Counted from the first letter of the stretch, positions 25,608 through 38,704 are shown. The stretch: DNA of 64,000 nucleotides from Adiantum capillus-veneris (GCA_014529385.2 CM043962.1:51218905-51282904), one strand, 5' to 3'. The notes: a model not told the origin generated them from the letters alone. A program made the numbers and translations.

Positions 25608-25656
<49 letters not shown>

Positions 25657-25671
25657 CGTGCGTGCACGCGT

Positions 25672-25714
<43 letters not shown>

Positions 25715-25880
25715 CGCACATGCACATGCACATGCACAATGGAGAGGAGATGGAGATAGGTCAAGAGCACTCTTCTTTTTAGCATGGACCCTTCAGAATG
25801 AGGGTTTAGGTCACAATGGACCTCTTATAAGGGTTTGGCTCATTCACACATGGGTGCCCACACTTGTCGATCAAAGTAAA
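25396..25880. other. Unassigned spacer carrying the CT/CA tract
   Basis: Lies upstream (minus-strand sense) of the chromovirus gag. It contains no recognisable 5' LTR or primer site. Open frames here cross the microsatellite and are artefacts. Confidence 0.4.
25604..25738. repeat. (CT)n-(CA)n compound microsatellite
   Basis: A CT tract of about 48 bp, a short CGTGCGTGCACGCGTGC link and an ACAC tract with ACGCAC and GCACAT variants. Confidence 0.95.
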
Positions 25881-26131
25881 AATAATGTCAAATGAGACAT
25901 GTGGCACGCCTCTCATCAATGATCACCCAAGCACTTATCCAAGCACCTATAGGATCAACAAACCCGGCCCATGATTGATAAGGTGTCCGTCATTGATTAA
26001 CATTACCCCCTTCCTAATGTAGACTCCATCCTCAAAAACTAGTGAGGTGAAGCCCGTTTGTTGAGGTGGTAGAGCATCTGGGATAGAATGTGTGTGAAGC
26101 AAAATTGCCATGAGAGTATGCAAGTCGAACT
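25880..26131 (-). pseudogene. 3' end of another Gypsy pol with polypurine tract and LTR edge
   Basis: On the minus strand the frame ends TSLVFEDGVYIRKGV, a common C-terminal signature of plant Gypsy pol. It is followed by a purine-rich tract (AAGGGGGTAA, 26,003-26,012 on the plus strand as TTACCCCCTT) and then TGTTAATCAATG, a plausible LTR start at 26,002. This scrap is cut at 26,131 by the next LTR element. Its continuation beyond 31,247 was not recognised. Confidence 0.5.
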
Positions 26132-26317
26132 TGTCTGGACAAGGGTTCTGTAGGGGCAAGGCCCAAACCTAAGGACTAGGGCGGTCATAGAATACGGCCA
26201 AGGGCCGAGCTAGAATGTGTGGATAGAGGATCCGTCTAGGGCAAGGGGCTAGGAGCCCGCCTATATATTGGGGGGTTGGGAGGAGGATCCTATGGTCTAG
26301 CAACCCTAGTTCTTACA
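26132..26317 (+). repeat. 5' LTR (186 bp)
   Basis: Begins TGTCTGGACAAGGGTTCTG and ends CCCTAGTTCTTACA. Contains CTATATATTGGGGGG near 26,260-26,275 as a possible TATA region. Its partner is at 31,062-31,247. Confidence 0.85.
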
Positions 26318-26318
26318 C

Positions 26319-26330
26319 TGGTATCAGAGC
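26319..26330 (+). promoter_or_regulatory. Primer binding site, tRNA-Met type
   Basis: TGGTATCAGAGC one base after the LTR, complementary to the 3' end of plant initiator tRNA-Met. Confidence 0.85.
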
Positions 26331-26385
26331 TCAGGGGGAGGGAGGAGCTATGGAGGAGGAGGAAGCCTTGCACAGAGGATTGCAT

Positions 26386-26525
<140 letters not shown>

Positions 26526-27289
26526 GTGATGGGACCGTGTTCCTACAGAGCCGATGCTGGAAAAGACGATCGTGGGAAGGCGGGCCTAGCTGGGTAGAGG
26601 AACGAAGTCGACCTACATGCAATCACTTGGGGGTAGGCTCACTTAAAATGCGATGCTAAGCTAAGCAAAATTCGTCACAGCAATCGGGGTTGGAAATCAC
26701 CACAGTGCTTGTACTAAAAAACGCTTCTCCCTGCACAGTCGCTTGCAACGGCCACCATGGTTTTTCTCTTGAGTTTGAACCTAAGGGGTGCCCTAAGTTG
26801 GGCACCCTCCCCTGCTAAGAACCGCCTCCCACAAAGGGTGTCTCCCAAAGGGGTCCTCCCCTCACAGCGCCACTCTGATGGTGGCATGAACGACATGCAA
26901 GAATGAGAACAAAGCAGTTTGATGAGCGCCTCTCACGCTGAGGATAAGGTCAAGGATAGTCGGCCAAGGGCCGTTTTGAGCTCACCATTGCGAATACATA
27001 TGAGCTTAAGCATGCTCAAGCTACGAGCCTTCTGTTTTTCCGCTTGATCACACATGTATCCGACACAATCGGTTGTCCAGGGGATAAAGCATTCAAGGAT
27101 TCAAGCGGTGCTGGTATCTAAAAATCCTTCGGCATATTGCAAGGCATATTGGAAACTCTGTCACAATTCCAGGTACTCATGTTTCAATTTTCCCTTTCCT
27201 TTTGAATTGGTTATGTCATCATCTGCATTTTGTTGGGTTTGTGAATACCAATTTATGCCATGATGGCCGGCCAAGGGGTAGGTTGGACT

Positions 27290-28306
27290 TTATCAAGCAA
27301 GGCTTGATTGTCAGTCCAACATGGCTAGTATTAACTTTAGTCACTTCCATTTCTCGGCATGGAAGATTAACTAATATGCCTGATCATTCACGTACAAAAT
27401 TGCATGCATACGCCTTCTGCATATGGGACATATTTATCATTGGAAAAATTGTTTTATGCATGCCATGTTGCATCCATTATTGGCATAAGACCCATGCTTC
27501 TCTTGCCAACTTGAATCAAGCATGGCTTGAGTATGACATGGTTATGATGTTTCTAACAGCAAGGTAAGAGTTTAGCAAACTTTGATTGCCCAGAGACCAC
27601 TGATTGTGTTGATGACCAGCATCAAGCATGGCTTGAGTATGACATGATTATGATGTTTCTAAATGGTTAATGTTCGTTGCAGCATTTTTCCTTACGCAAG
27701 TACAACTTGAATCTGTAACAGCAAGGCTATGTATTGCTTAGGAAGCGTATTCTTCAGATAGAGGAAGTATCACCTCTATTGCATAGCTCTTGCATGCATC
27801 AGAGGACAGTGCATCTCTATTGCATATCTCTACATGCATCACAGAAAGTGCATCTTCTGCACTCCAAGCACAAGCATGGCTTGTGACAGTTATCTGAAGC
27901 ATTAAAGTTTGTTGCCTACATTGTTGGTAAAAGCCCAAAGATAAGCTTGAAAACTCAAATCAAGCATGGCTTGACTCCCAACCACCTGCCTCCGAAGCAC
28001 GGCTTCTCAGCGGTTCAATTTGATGCAAAAGCATAGCAAATTTGCGATGCTTTAGAATCTCAAGGAGATGATCGGCACAACCTATTGCTTGACTTGATGA
28101 AGGGTGCAAAGTGCTTGGCATGGCTAACTAATGGTCACTGCTTCTAGAAATCGACAAAGGATGCTTGCCACACATCACTAGCCAATTTTGGTTGAAATTG
28201 CTCGACAAGGTCGATTTTTCTTTGCTACGACATCTGTCTGTTAGCAGGAGTCTCCGTTAGCTATGAGCACAGAAACTCCATAAATACTTATGTGAAGCAA
28301 GGCTTC
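27290..28306. repeat. Cluster of CAAGC-N3-GCTTG motifs and short tandem duplications
   Basis: Seven 13-bp near-palindromes occur at 27,294, 27,517, 27,623, 27,871, 27,961, 27,994 and 28,294 (CAAGCAWGGCTTG, or GAAGCAMGGCTTC for the last two). A 40-odd-bp block with ...GGCTTGAGTATGACATG... is duplicated at 27,517 and 27,623. A unit of about 40 bp starting TCTATTGCATA is duplicated at about 27,776-27,856. No protein or RNA family is recognised. Confidence 0.7.
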
Positions 28307-31061
28307 AATTTCAGCATCTGGCATCGACATTTCTAGCGTTTGGAATATGCTACACGCATACGCACTTAGGGGAATTTGTCAATATGCCTATAAGTTTTTT
28401 TTCATTACGTGCCAAACGAGCGCAAATGATACCTGAGGGTGTATATGATATACCTATGAGGAACTGGCAAAAATATCACTTCACGGAATCCCTACCAGTC
28501 TAGATAGTGCAAGGCACTTATGGTTTTAGCTCTCATGTTTAAAGCCATCACTCTTGCCAAGGGCTTCAAATTCATGCACGGTATGCTAGCTAGGTGGATT
28601 CAATTCTACTGCCTCATGAAATATGCTTCCGCTATAACACCAAACACTTTGTCAAGGACAAGATACGTTCTGGATTGTTTAACATGCTGGTTGGTTACTA
28701 AAAGGAACCTAAAATTTGGACTTCATACAAGTCAGGCATAAGATACGTAACACACAGATTGGGCACACACTCTAGAAATTTAAGGAAAGTTCCTCAGCTC
28801 AGCATGGTCTTCTTCTCTCTCTTTCTTATTTCTCTCAAGGAATAATGAATATGTTTTTCTTGTGAATCAGCTTGAGCCATGGCCCTCTAACTCTCAGCTA
28901 GAACTTGGCCAAGATGCCATTCACATTAGTCTTCATCGATTCGTCCATTGAACACTAATTGCCATAAGGGCCATGAGCCACACATGCTGGCTACGAATCA
29001 TTGTCAGATCTCGGGTAAGACCCAATTGTTGGCATTTCTTGGGTGATTGTTCTCCAGCTTGAACAAACCTACCCAATGGACTCCCCATCGATGTTAATGG
29101 CCAAGCAAGAGTCTTGCCATTACATATGGGTATTTTGTAAGCACTACAGGTTTTGGTGCAACAATTGAGTTGAGTTTTGAATGAACTTACACTCGCATAG
29201 GCTGATCTATAAAACGGCGTAGAGATGCAGCAAGAATTTCAAACATCATGGATGTCCATAAGAGCTGGGCATTTCAGTTGTGTGGATATCTTGCTCTTTC
29301 TATAACACTACGAGTGTTTATGGAAGTATAGTTTTGGGGTAAGACCCAGCGGATGTTTACTAAATCATCCCATCGGCATTGAGGATCATAGTTTGATCTA
29401 TCCCAGTTCTACTTTCAAGGAAAGAAGCCCATCATCTACCACAGGGTAGTAGACAAATTCAACTTTTTTAAGTTGATTCCAATCATTCTGTACACGGTTG
29501 ACTATGTTGGTTACCGTTACCTGCTCGTTGAGCATTTTCTACAAAGGGTCTCACCAAGGGGTTTGACTACATAGATTCTAGCCAACGGGTTTGAATTGCG
29601 AAGGCAATACCCAGGGTTTCTAGTGCAATGTGCTTGGTTTTTTCTCAGGTAGGCGACGTGCTCTTTTGCATTTGAATACGGGTAAGTGATCGTTAAGTTC
29701 AAATCTCCAGGTACGCATCTATTGATATGGTGTACTCCATTTTTTAGTATGCTTTGCTTGGTTTCTTCAAAGTTGTATAAATCTGCTTGAATGTTTTTGA
29801 GCCATGCCAAGGGCATGTTGGAACAAAGTATTTTGGGCCATAGTGTCCAATATACATTATGATGTTATGAACCCACTTGCCGGGTTCGATTTGGCACATG
29901 TTGTCACATGGGATACAACATGTTCTAGGAACTCAAGGACTTCAGTTTAGCCAATGTGGAGCAATGATAATGAGGGTCCCTCTCACTCGTGTCGCAAAGT
30001 GTTTGTAGGTACCTCCACACACAAGTACATCTCGTACTTGAAGGATGTTCTTTTTATAGACATCCTTATTTGAGACATATTCCACATGTGGAGAATATGA
30101 GTCTCTGGGACTAACACTGGCGCCTAATTCCTAATGATGTGTCACGACAAAGTCCCTACGTGCTGGTCGCATCCATTCATTAGACCATTTGGAGCACACA
30201 TTATTGGGAACAATTTTAGTGGCCATAAATTGTCGGGTACTCAGTACAGACTTGCTGCGATGACAAGTGTTGTGAAACCACCTTAATGGAGGGTCGTTTC
30301 TACATATAGCCAAGTATGCTACATTCATGAGAATGTCTCATGGTTGGTACCTAGGTGCGACTGGGTTGTCACATTCTGTTATGCTCCAACATTTTTTGCT
30401 AGGCTTTCCCGTATGTACCGTGGAAAGTCTCGTCATGGAAGGTGTTATGGGCCCTAGTGTTTAACACTGATTTATTTGGAGCGGCATTCCAATTCATGGA
30501 CCTTATTCTCTCTGCACCTTTTTGCCCTGCACATGCAATCTCTACTGCAGATTTATGATGAGTTTACACCCTGCCATACAAGGTAATGGCACAGTATGGG
30601 TATTTGTGGTTGCTTAGTCTAAACTCTAAAAGTTTAATCCACTCCAACTGCTTTAAACCTAGTTTCTTAGTAGCTATGAGATACTCACGCAAGTTGGAAA
30701 TGTGGCTCACAACTTCATGGAAAGTTGTGCCAAGGTTTTCTTGCATTATTCCAGTACCCTCAGAAGATATGAAAACTAGTTATGCCTTTGGACAACTCTT
30801 AGTTGTGGTTACTCCTTTATAGTACTCAAGTGAGTTATCAATGGAGCTACCATTTAGACCCAAGTGGTTGCAAAAGGACAACAATGTTGAAAATCAAGAT
30901 GTTGCTCTTGGTTTTATTGAACCTCCTCACGACACCAATTATTGGTCATACATACAATTGGCCCGCGTATGGGACGTCAATAAAGAAAACATAAGTGTTC
31001 TTAAGAAGATATTACTACTTGTGTTTTTGAGGACGAAAACTCTTCCTTAAGGGGGAAGTAA

Positions 31062-31247
31062 TGTCAGGACAAGGGTTCTGTAGGGGCAAGGCCCAAACCT
31101 AAGGACTAGGGCGGTCATGGACTACGGCCAGGGGCCGGGCTAGACAATGTGGACAGGGGATCCGTCTAGGGCAAGGGGCTAGGAGCCCGCCTATATAATG
31201 GGGGGTTGGGAGGAGGATCCTATGGTCTAGCAACCCTAGTTCTTATA
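31062..31247 (+). repeat. 3' LTR (186 bp)
   Basis: Direct repeat of the 5' LTR with scattered substitutions, preceded by the polypurine tract and followed by GGACT (target duplication, one mismatch to GAACT). Confidence 0.85.
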
Positions 31248-33270
31248 GGACTATATGGCAATAAAGCATGAGGGAAATGTAAAGTACATATGGAAATGAG
31301 TAAATACAAAGAATTATGAAATATTACACTACCAATAAGGACAAATAGATTGCACTGATGAAATAAATCAATCAAGAGTTTTGGGCTTATGGATGAGTCT
31401 ATCGATTAGTTAGATATAACTGAGAATAAAACAACTACTCTAGTACTAACTAAGTTAGGAAGATTATCTAAATGCAAGATTCCCTAATTGTGCCTTTCAG
31501 CTTTGATTAGCCAACTAACTCTCACAACGCCAAACAAAAGCTTGATTTTTTCAATTTGAGCTCAACGGAAGTCTTTTTCATGTCTTTTTTTTTTCTTTCC
31601 CCTTTTTCATTTTTCTTTCTTTCACTTTGGTTCAAAAAAATTTGAGGTGTATGCTTATTTTGTATACCTGGGCCTTTTTGCTTCTCAAAGAAAAGCGTCC
31701 ACAGTGGGAAACTCTAGGGCTCTAGTACCATAGACAATACATGTGAGTGAGTACCAAATCAAGCCGAGATTTCTTTTCCAGCTTAGATTTTACATTTGTG
31801 GCACTTTTGTTTTTTGCTTCCATTTCCTTCGTATTCTCACTAGTGTCTTTTGTTGTTTAATGAGCAAGCTTCTCTATGCCTTAAACACTTCTAAGATCTC
31901 AAACACATTTTACCAACTAGGACTAGTGGTCAAGTAAATGAGTTAACCTAAAGTCACCGCCTCCTAACCTCAAAGCTCATTTATAAGACTAAACTCTAGT
32001 TCAATCAACCTAGGCAAAGACAAATTTATACATATATAATGTCAAATGACAAAACATAGCTAAATGCACTCAATCAAACCATGAAAAACTACAATCAACA
32101 AATATAAATATCCATGAGCATTAATCTATCTACGTGGCAAAGTAGCAACATAATTTCACAGTCTATGGTCATACCATACTAGCAACATATACACATAAAA
32201 CAAATGGCAGTGAAAATAGGAAAGCAATCATAGAAAAATTACATATGTTCCTGTATAAAGTAGCTTATGCCATTGAAGAAGATGTCCTCAGCTATGTGGA
32301 TGGAGATCCATGTAATTTTTCTCAATGCCCTTAACAATAATATCAAGCAACAAAGCACTATACCTCAAGGAGGCATGTCATTGTGAAAAGACAAAAAATT
32401 CAAGGAAAAGAAGTTGAAACAAAATCTAGACCCCTAACCTACCTATCTGCCACCACTTATGGAATCAAGGGAAGGGGATATTATACAAACCGGGTGCCAT
32501 CCCGAAGGCTAGGCCTCTATCTTCATCATCTAGATAAATAATTTTTTTTTTAGTGAGGCCATAGTCTTCCTCAGTCTCTATTATTGATTATGCATCATCT
32601 TCTTGTGCACATATGTTAATCAAGAACCTCACTATGCGTCGATACTCATCTTGTGCAAAAGAATAGGCATATGCCACTAGAGAAACATTCACTACTAGGT
32701 AGGGATCACTAGTAGTCCATAGACGTAGTAGCCATTCTAACTTTTCAATTTTTTCTCACACACAAGTTTCTCTACCTAATTCCATTCAGAAGAAAGTACA
32801 TGGTAGCATATGTGAAACACTTCAAAAAAATAAAAATACCTTTTATAAAAAATAAAAGTGCACATTTGTGGTGAACTAGCCATCTCTGAGAACACAGATA
32901 GATTTGGTTAGTTCTCTAAAACATAAGGGTTGTTTTCTTATGTTTCTTGATGTGATATAGTGAGTTTGGGCTATGTGATGGATCCGGTAGGGTGCACTCT
33001 CGTTGCTAGTCGTTCTTACTCTTTTACTGTTTTTTTTTTCTCTTTGGTCAGTATAAGTATAAGGCTATGTATATATAGTCCCTCAATTGGAGAGTTGAGA
33101 TGTCAGGGAAGAAAAATTAAGAGGATAGGAATCAAAAAAACCGACGCGAGTGAGGACTCCCCCCTTCCTCGGGTATACTCTTTGAAAAGTTATCATCACC
33201 CTTTGAAACCAAATGTTTCAGTTTGTGATGGGAGGTGACTTAGGCCAATAGGTTCTCACGACCCCAAGTG
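31248..33270. other. Unassigned AT-rich sequence
   Basis: No gene or element recognised. The 92-codon plus-strand frame at 32,960-33,238 contains a hydrophobic stretch but no motif. The 3' end and LTR of the minus-strand Gypsy element that resumes at about 33.3 kb should lie here but could not be delimited. Confidence 0.4.
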
Positions 33271-33399
33271 CCACATTGCGGCTCTCCCAAAAACATGCCT
33301 AAAATGTTTCAGTACTCCGTGGAGTTTTCCATGTCTTCCCTGCAATTCACGATGGTATGGGGAGGATGTGTAGGAGCTTCTTCAGAAAGTTATGAATTA

Positions 33400-34028
33400 G
33401 ATATGGAACTAGAAGCTTCCTGGGACTCTTCTCTTCTTGTGTTGAATGGAATAGATTGAAATTGCTTTGATTTCCAAACTACCTATGGAACAAGGGTAGG
33501 GTATTTTGGAATCTTTCCTTTGCCACAGTCCTTGCTGAGATTGAGGCTGCAGAATCAAATTTGCGTGGTATGGCAGATGAGATAGAGGAAGATACCTTAT
33601 GTTTAGAGACCCAAATTTGATCATTCACATCATAGTATCCTTGGGCGTCTAACAGGGTTTTAGGAATCCAACGTGATGTGGTATTGACTTTCTTAGAGCA
33701 CACTGCTGATTTTCTACAAGAATGTTTTCTTGAATTAGGTGGAAGAGTTGAAGGAGTTGGAGTGGAGTCCTTTAGGACCCATTGATATGTATTGTTAGGC
33801 AAGTCAGGTTGAGTCCTTACAGGATCACTACTTGTAGCAACTATGGGACTTGATACATTGGGTTCGGTGGGTAGCCAATGAGGATGACTTAATGACTTTG
33901 GTTTGTGAATGTTGGTTATCTTGAAATTTTATTTGAGTTGATAACGTAGGTGACCTTTCTTGAATGATAGGGAGCAGAGCCATTTTTTTGTTGTGACGCT
34001 CCCAGTTTCCCAGTCAATAGTGCATTTG
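33400..34028 (-). pseudogene. C-terminal continuation of the post-integrase frame
   Basis: Continues the protease-like frame after the 4.7 kb insertion, with many short frames. The longest (33,479-33,802) reads SRWIPKTLLDAQGYYDVNDQ then IWVSKHKVSSS and is rich in Ser, Lys and Pro. No function is recognised. Confidence 0.5.
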
Positions 34029-35121
34029 TGTGACGTGACACGAGAGAGCGTAATACATTGATGAACAAGAAAAATACAGAGTATGTCAAATATGTAGACG
34101 AAATAAAGAATTTGTATGGATGTACGATAATGATTAAAGGAAGAGCATAGCTCGTTTTATAACCTCCCGACCACCCCGAGCTATCTCAATCTCAATCTCA
34201 ATCTCAATCACACTCTCACTCTCAATCTCAATCACAATCACACTCTCAATCACAATTACAATTGCAATCTCAATCTCAATCACAATCTCAATCTCTAGAT
34301 GGCAGCAACGATCATAATCCAAATCGCAACACGATCACAATCTCAATATCAGGACATCTTACATAGATCCCGTTTCAGTTTGTAGAGTAGATTTCATATT
34401 GATTTCTGCAACGTTTACAAAATAGCCAAAAGAAAATACTCGTGCAACCAATTTAACATGATAATCAAATTAAAAAACATAATTTTGTAGCATCATAAAA
34501 GAGTACAATCACTTCTTGATTAGATCAAATAAAAGAGATATCACCTGTGTATATCTATTTGTAAGCTAACATGTTGTTGTTTGTAGGCTACCCTACCGCT
34601 GCTAGCAATTTGTTTTTGGTATAACTTTGTCATACGAACTCAGAATACAAACTTCCAGGCACTTAAAATGACGGGAATAGATTTTGTATACAAGCCATCG
34701 TGAACAGAATTGCGAAAAACCTCTTCTTTTGGCTAAAAGTGCAACTTTCAGTTTATGACTCATAAAACCTCTATTTTTGGATCTCCACGACTTTTTTAAC
34801 TTATTTTAAGTTACCTATGTATTTTAAGATAAAACACATAAAAATAAAACATTGATATTAATAAAAACATCAATTTTAACTACGTTTTTATTGTATTGCT
34901 CATAGGCAGACTATTTGTTATTCATTAATCTTTATCAAATGTCTTTAGTGTATTATTCAAAAAGTAGAGAATATATTTTTTCTCTCAATATCTTAAACTC
35001 ATTTATATAAGATTGATACTCTCTATCTAATACTAGACTATTCAATAATCTTTCAAATCATGCTCAACGAAAGATATGGCCTATTACATTCTTTTCGAAT
35101 TTAAGAATTAGGCTTATTACA
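34029..35121 (-). repeat. 3' LTR (left copy) with CAATCT/CAATCA hexamer array
   Basis: Contains an imperfect hexamer array at 34,183-34,301 (CAATCT, CAATCA and CACTCT variants). The rest is AT-rich. Ends ATTACA next to the polypyrimidine image of the purine tract. Confidence 0.8.
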
Positions 35122-35190
35122 TTCTCCCCTTATCAAAATTAACTCTGTCCTCAAAGTTGGAAGGAGGGATTTTTAACATACAGAATATCA

Positions 35191-35464
35191 AAGTTAACCC
35201 AAGAGGCATCTTTTACAAGATACATCTTACTTGACCAAAACTTTAAAAGGAATTCTACTTCTAAGCTACCCAGCTCTACAATCAAAATAATTTTTAGTTT
35301 TATCCTTAAAATGACTATTTCACTATTGAAGTTAACCCAAGAGGCATCTTTTATGATACATCTTACTTGACCAAAACTTTAAGAGGAATTCTACTTCTAA
35401 GCTACCCAACTCTACAATCAGAATAATTTTTAGTTTTATCCTTAAAATGACTATTTCACTATCT
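35191..35464. repeat. Tandem duplication of a unit of about 138 bp
   Basis: AAGTTAACCCAAGAGGCATC starts both units (35,191 and 35,329). The units differ by a few substitutions and a small deletion near TTTTACAAGATACA/TTTTATGATACA. The array lies just inside the left LTR near the 3' end of the element's pol. Confidence 0.85.
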
Positions 35465-35469
35465 CATGT

Positions 35470-36165
35470 CTTTAATTTGAAACAAGATCATCTTAAAAAG
35501 AATATATTTTGACATTTGTATAAAATTTGATGTTTCAAAGAGGAATTTACAAACACACATAAACAATCATTATAATACAAGTTACCCTTGTGCAAACAAA
35601 ATTTTCTCTTAAATCTCTCTCCCACATGAGGATTTAGATAAAAAATAATGATAGAGTAGAAATGATCATTATTCACTTCACATCAAACTTAATCAGTAAA
35701 ATCACTAAAAACCACATAAATGATATTACATATCGTTCTTTGACTCAAGGAATTGGTGACTTTGTTTCAATCACTTTCTCAATCCAAATATTTTAAATCA
35801 AAATTATACTCTCATAATAGTTAAAGACATCGCTTCTGTCTATTATTGAGTAATGAATGAGTGAAGATATATTCTTAACTAATTCTCAATCATACATAGG
35901 ATAGTTCAAATCATGTCTTCTCCACTTTTTATATTCATATATCACAACTCTTTCCTTCTCATATAAAACACATCCCATTTGTTCTCCCCTCATATAACCA
36001 AAGAAGGTTTTCCTAATTCTAGAATCTTCAAAATATAATTTTCAATCCCTCTTCTTTTAGTGTTTCAAATGTAGATTTACATGCTTTAGATTATACAAGT
36101 CTCTTATTTTTCTTTGTTAATTGAGTTAGACATCTCGCAATCTTAGGAAAATTCTTAATATATGC
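35470..36165 (-). pseudogene. RNase H tail and integrase start of the 4.7 kb element
   Basis: Readable scraps: IKNFPKIARCLTQLTKKNKR directly after the RT, then REYNFDLKYLD...NKVTNSLSQR (end of RNase H), then KRKFCLHKGNLYYNDCLCV (integrase N-terminal entry). The DDE core never follows. Multiple stops. Confidence 0.6.
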
Positions 36166-37500
36166 TCACTCATATGGTACTAAACCCAAAATACTCCTCA
36201 TATCTCTCATAGTTTTTGGTATAGGCAATTCTTGAATTGCCTGGACCTTGTCAAAATCAATATGAATGCTTTCTTTAGAGATTACTCTTCCCAAATATAT
36301 AATTCTTTCCTTGACAAAGAAGCACTTACTCAGTTTGATACAATTGATGTTCACGCAGTACTTCAAGAGTTTTCCTTAAATGCAATTCATAATCTTTTTC
36401 ATTCTTAAAATAAACAAATATATTATCTAAAAACACCAAAATAAAGTCATTAAGATATAGATTAAATATATTGTTTATTAAGATCTCTCTAGTCAATGCA
36501 CAACCTATAGGTCCCAACCTTCTTTCTCTAGAAAAGTGTAGGGCTACCCCAAGGAGACACACCACATCTGATTAACCTTTTTTTCAACGAGTAGTTAAGT
36601 TGTAGTTTTAGTTCCTTCAGTTCATCTATGTTGAATCTGTAAGGGTGTGACAGTACGGTTCAAATCCTGGATATAGATCTATCCCATGGTCTAGTGATTT
36701 CGGAGGAGACATACATGATATGTCATCATGAAAAACATTCTTAAACACATCAAGAATCTTTCCACATACTTTGGATTTTTCTCCCTTTTCTATTTTAGAT
36801 TCATTTTATTTTTCTTAATTCATTTGCAAAACTTATGAAGGTCTCACAGCCTTGCCTAAGTCCCCTTATCATTTTCATGGCCAAAATCAAAATGGACTTA
36901 GAACCTCTTTCTTCTCCATAAATAGTGTAACTACTCGCATCAAAAGATTTTAAATAGTTTTTTTATTTTCTTTATAATCAATCAAATGATTTTCAATCAA
37001 CCAATCCATGCAAATAACCATAACATACACATCCATGTCTATGACATAAAAATTACCTTTATGATTTTGACTATTCAAGGAAAAAGACATATTTTTAATT
37101 AGTTATTTCGTGAAACTTTTATTATAAGTGGTTAATTCCAAAAGTCTATAAATTTCTCAATTTAATTTCATGTTTAATTTCTAAATCAATTCAAAGAATA
37201 AGAAGCAATATGTACCAACCAAATCAACTAAGAAAATTAATTTTAAATCTCAAATTTTATACATGATTTTGATCATAGAAGCTTTCAACAAAGGATTCAT
37301 CAAAGGCGTAAAGCACTAGAAAAGAGGCTTAAATGACATACCTTTATCATGTGCATCATCAATAGTCTCCACTTTAGTCATCTTTCTCTGTACTACCTTA
37401 TCAATTGCTTTGTTTGGGCATTTGAAACTATGGTGGTCTTGTTCTCCATATTGAAAGCATAATCCAAATCTTGGAGTTCTTTGATCCATGCTTCTAAATA
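36166..37500 (-). pseudogene. Gag knuckle, protease end and RT of the 4.7 kb element
   Basis: From right to left on the minus strand: CFQYGEQDHHSFKCP (knuckle with Tyr replacing the second Cys, near 37,400-37,450), GNFYVIDMDVYVMVICMDWL (protease end, near 37,030), CMSPPKSLDHGIDLYPG (RT start, near 36,690-36,740), then the two RT pieces 36,326-36,565 (LVFLDNIFVYFKNEKDYELH, catalytic second Asp changed to Asn) and 36,166-36,366. The RT fingers region is largely missing. Dead gene. Confidence 0.75.
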
Positions 37501-37597
37501 TTTTATGTATTTCTTATGCCATCAAACTCATTGATCTTAGCCATCTTGAAGAATTATTTGATTGCCGCTTCTTCCGCTAAACTGCTCTGATACCACT

Positions 37598-38699
37598 TGT
37601 GACATGACACAGGAGAGCGTAATACATTGATGAACAAGGAAAATACAGAGCATGTCGAATATGTAGAAAAAATAAAGAATCTGTATGGATGTACGATAAT
37701 GATTACAGGAAGAGCATAGCTTGTTTCATAACCTCCCGACCATCCCCGAGCTATCTCAATCTCAATCTCAATCACAATCTCACTCTCAATTGCAATTGCA
37801 ATCTCAATCTCAATCTCAATCACAATCACACTCTCAATCACAATCACAATCGCAATCTTAATCTCAATATGTGGATGGAAACAACAATCATAATCCGAAT
37901 CGCAACACAATCAACAATCTCAATATCATGACATCTTGCACAGATCTCGTTTCACTTTGTAGAGTAGATATCATATTGATTCTACAACGTCTACAAAATA
38001 GCCAAAAGAAAATAATTGTGAAACCCAATTTAATGTGATAATTAAATTAGAAAACATAATTTTGTATCATCATAAAAGAGTACAATCACTTCTTGATTAG
38101 ATCAAACAAAAGAGATATTACCTATGTATATCTGTTTGTAAGCTAACCTATTGTTGTTTGTAGGTTATCCTGATGCTGCTATCAATTTGCTTTTGTCATA
38201 ACTTTGTCATACAAACTCAGTATACATACTTCCAGGTACTCAAAACGACGGGAATAAGTTTGGACTACAAGGCATCGCAAGTAGAATTGCCAAAAACCTC
38301 TTCTTTTGGCTAAAAACACAACTTTCAGTTTGCGACTCATAAAACCTCTATTTTTAGATCTCCATAATTTTCTCAACTTATTTTAAGCTTACCTATGTAT
38401 TTTAAGTTAAAACACATAAAAATAAAACATTGATATTAATAAAATTTAACTATGTTTTTATTGTATTGTTCATAGACATACTATCTGTAATTCATTAATT
38501 TTTATCAAATATGTCTTTAGTGTATTATTTAAAAGAAGAGAATATATTTTCTCTCTCAATATCTTAAACTCATTTATATAATACTAACACTCTCTATCTA
38601 ATAGACTATTCAACAATCTTTCAAATCGAGCTCAATGAAAGATATGGACTATTACATTCTTTTTTACTTTAAAAATTTTCATGAATAAATCTTATTAAA
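37598..38699 (-). repeat. 5' LTR (right copy) with hexamer array
   Basis: Homologous to 34,029-35,121, with its own hexamer array at about 37,753-37,867 of different length and order. The primer site is separated from it by two bases. Confidence 0.8.
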
Positions 38700-38704
38700 A
38701 TTTG

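Larger units (their letters stand above)
34029..38699 (-). mobile_element. 4.7 kb Gypsy-type LTR element with long LTRs, internally deleted
   Basis: LTRs lie at 34,029-35,121 and 37,598-38,699 (both about 1.1 kb). They begin TGTGACGTGACAC or TGTGACATGACAC and end CTTATTACA or CTTATTAAA. The flanking target duplication is a perfect ATTTG (34,024-34,028 and 38,700-38,704). The minus-strand primer site appears as GCTCTGATACCA at 37,584-37,595. The purine tract lies beside the left LTR as TTCTCCCCTT. The 2.5 kb interior keeps a gag knuckle, protease end, RT, RNase H pieces and the start of integrase but not its core, so the element is defective. It sits inside the older Gypsy element. Confidence 0.85.

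Noticed and set aside
34134-34322. Ile/Glu/Ser-repeat frames in the LTRs at 34.1 and 37.6-37.9 kb
   Set aside because: Translation of the CAATCT/CAATCA hexamer arrays, not proteins.
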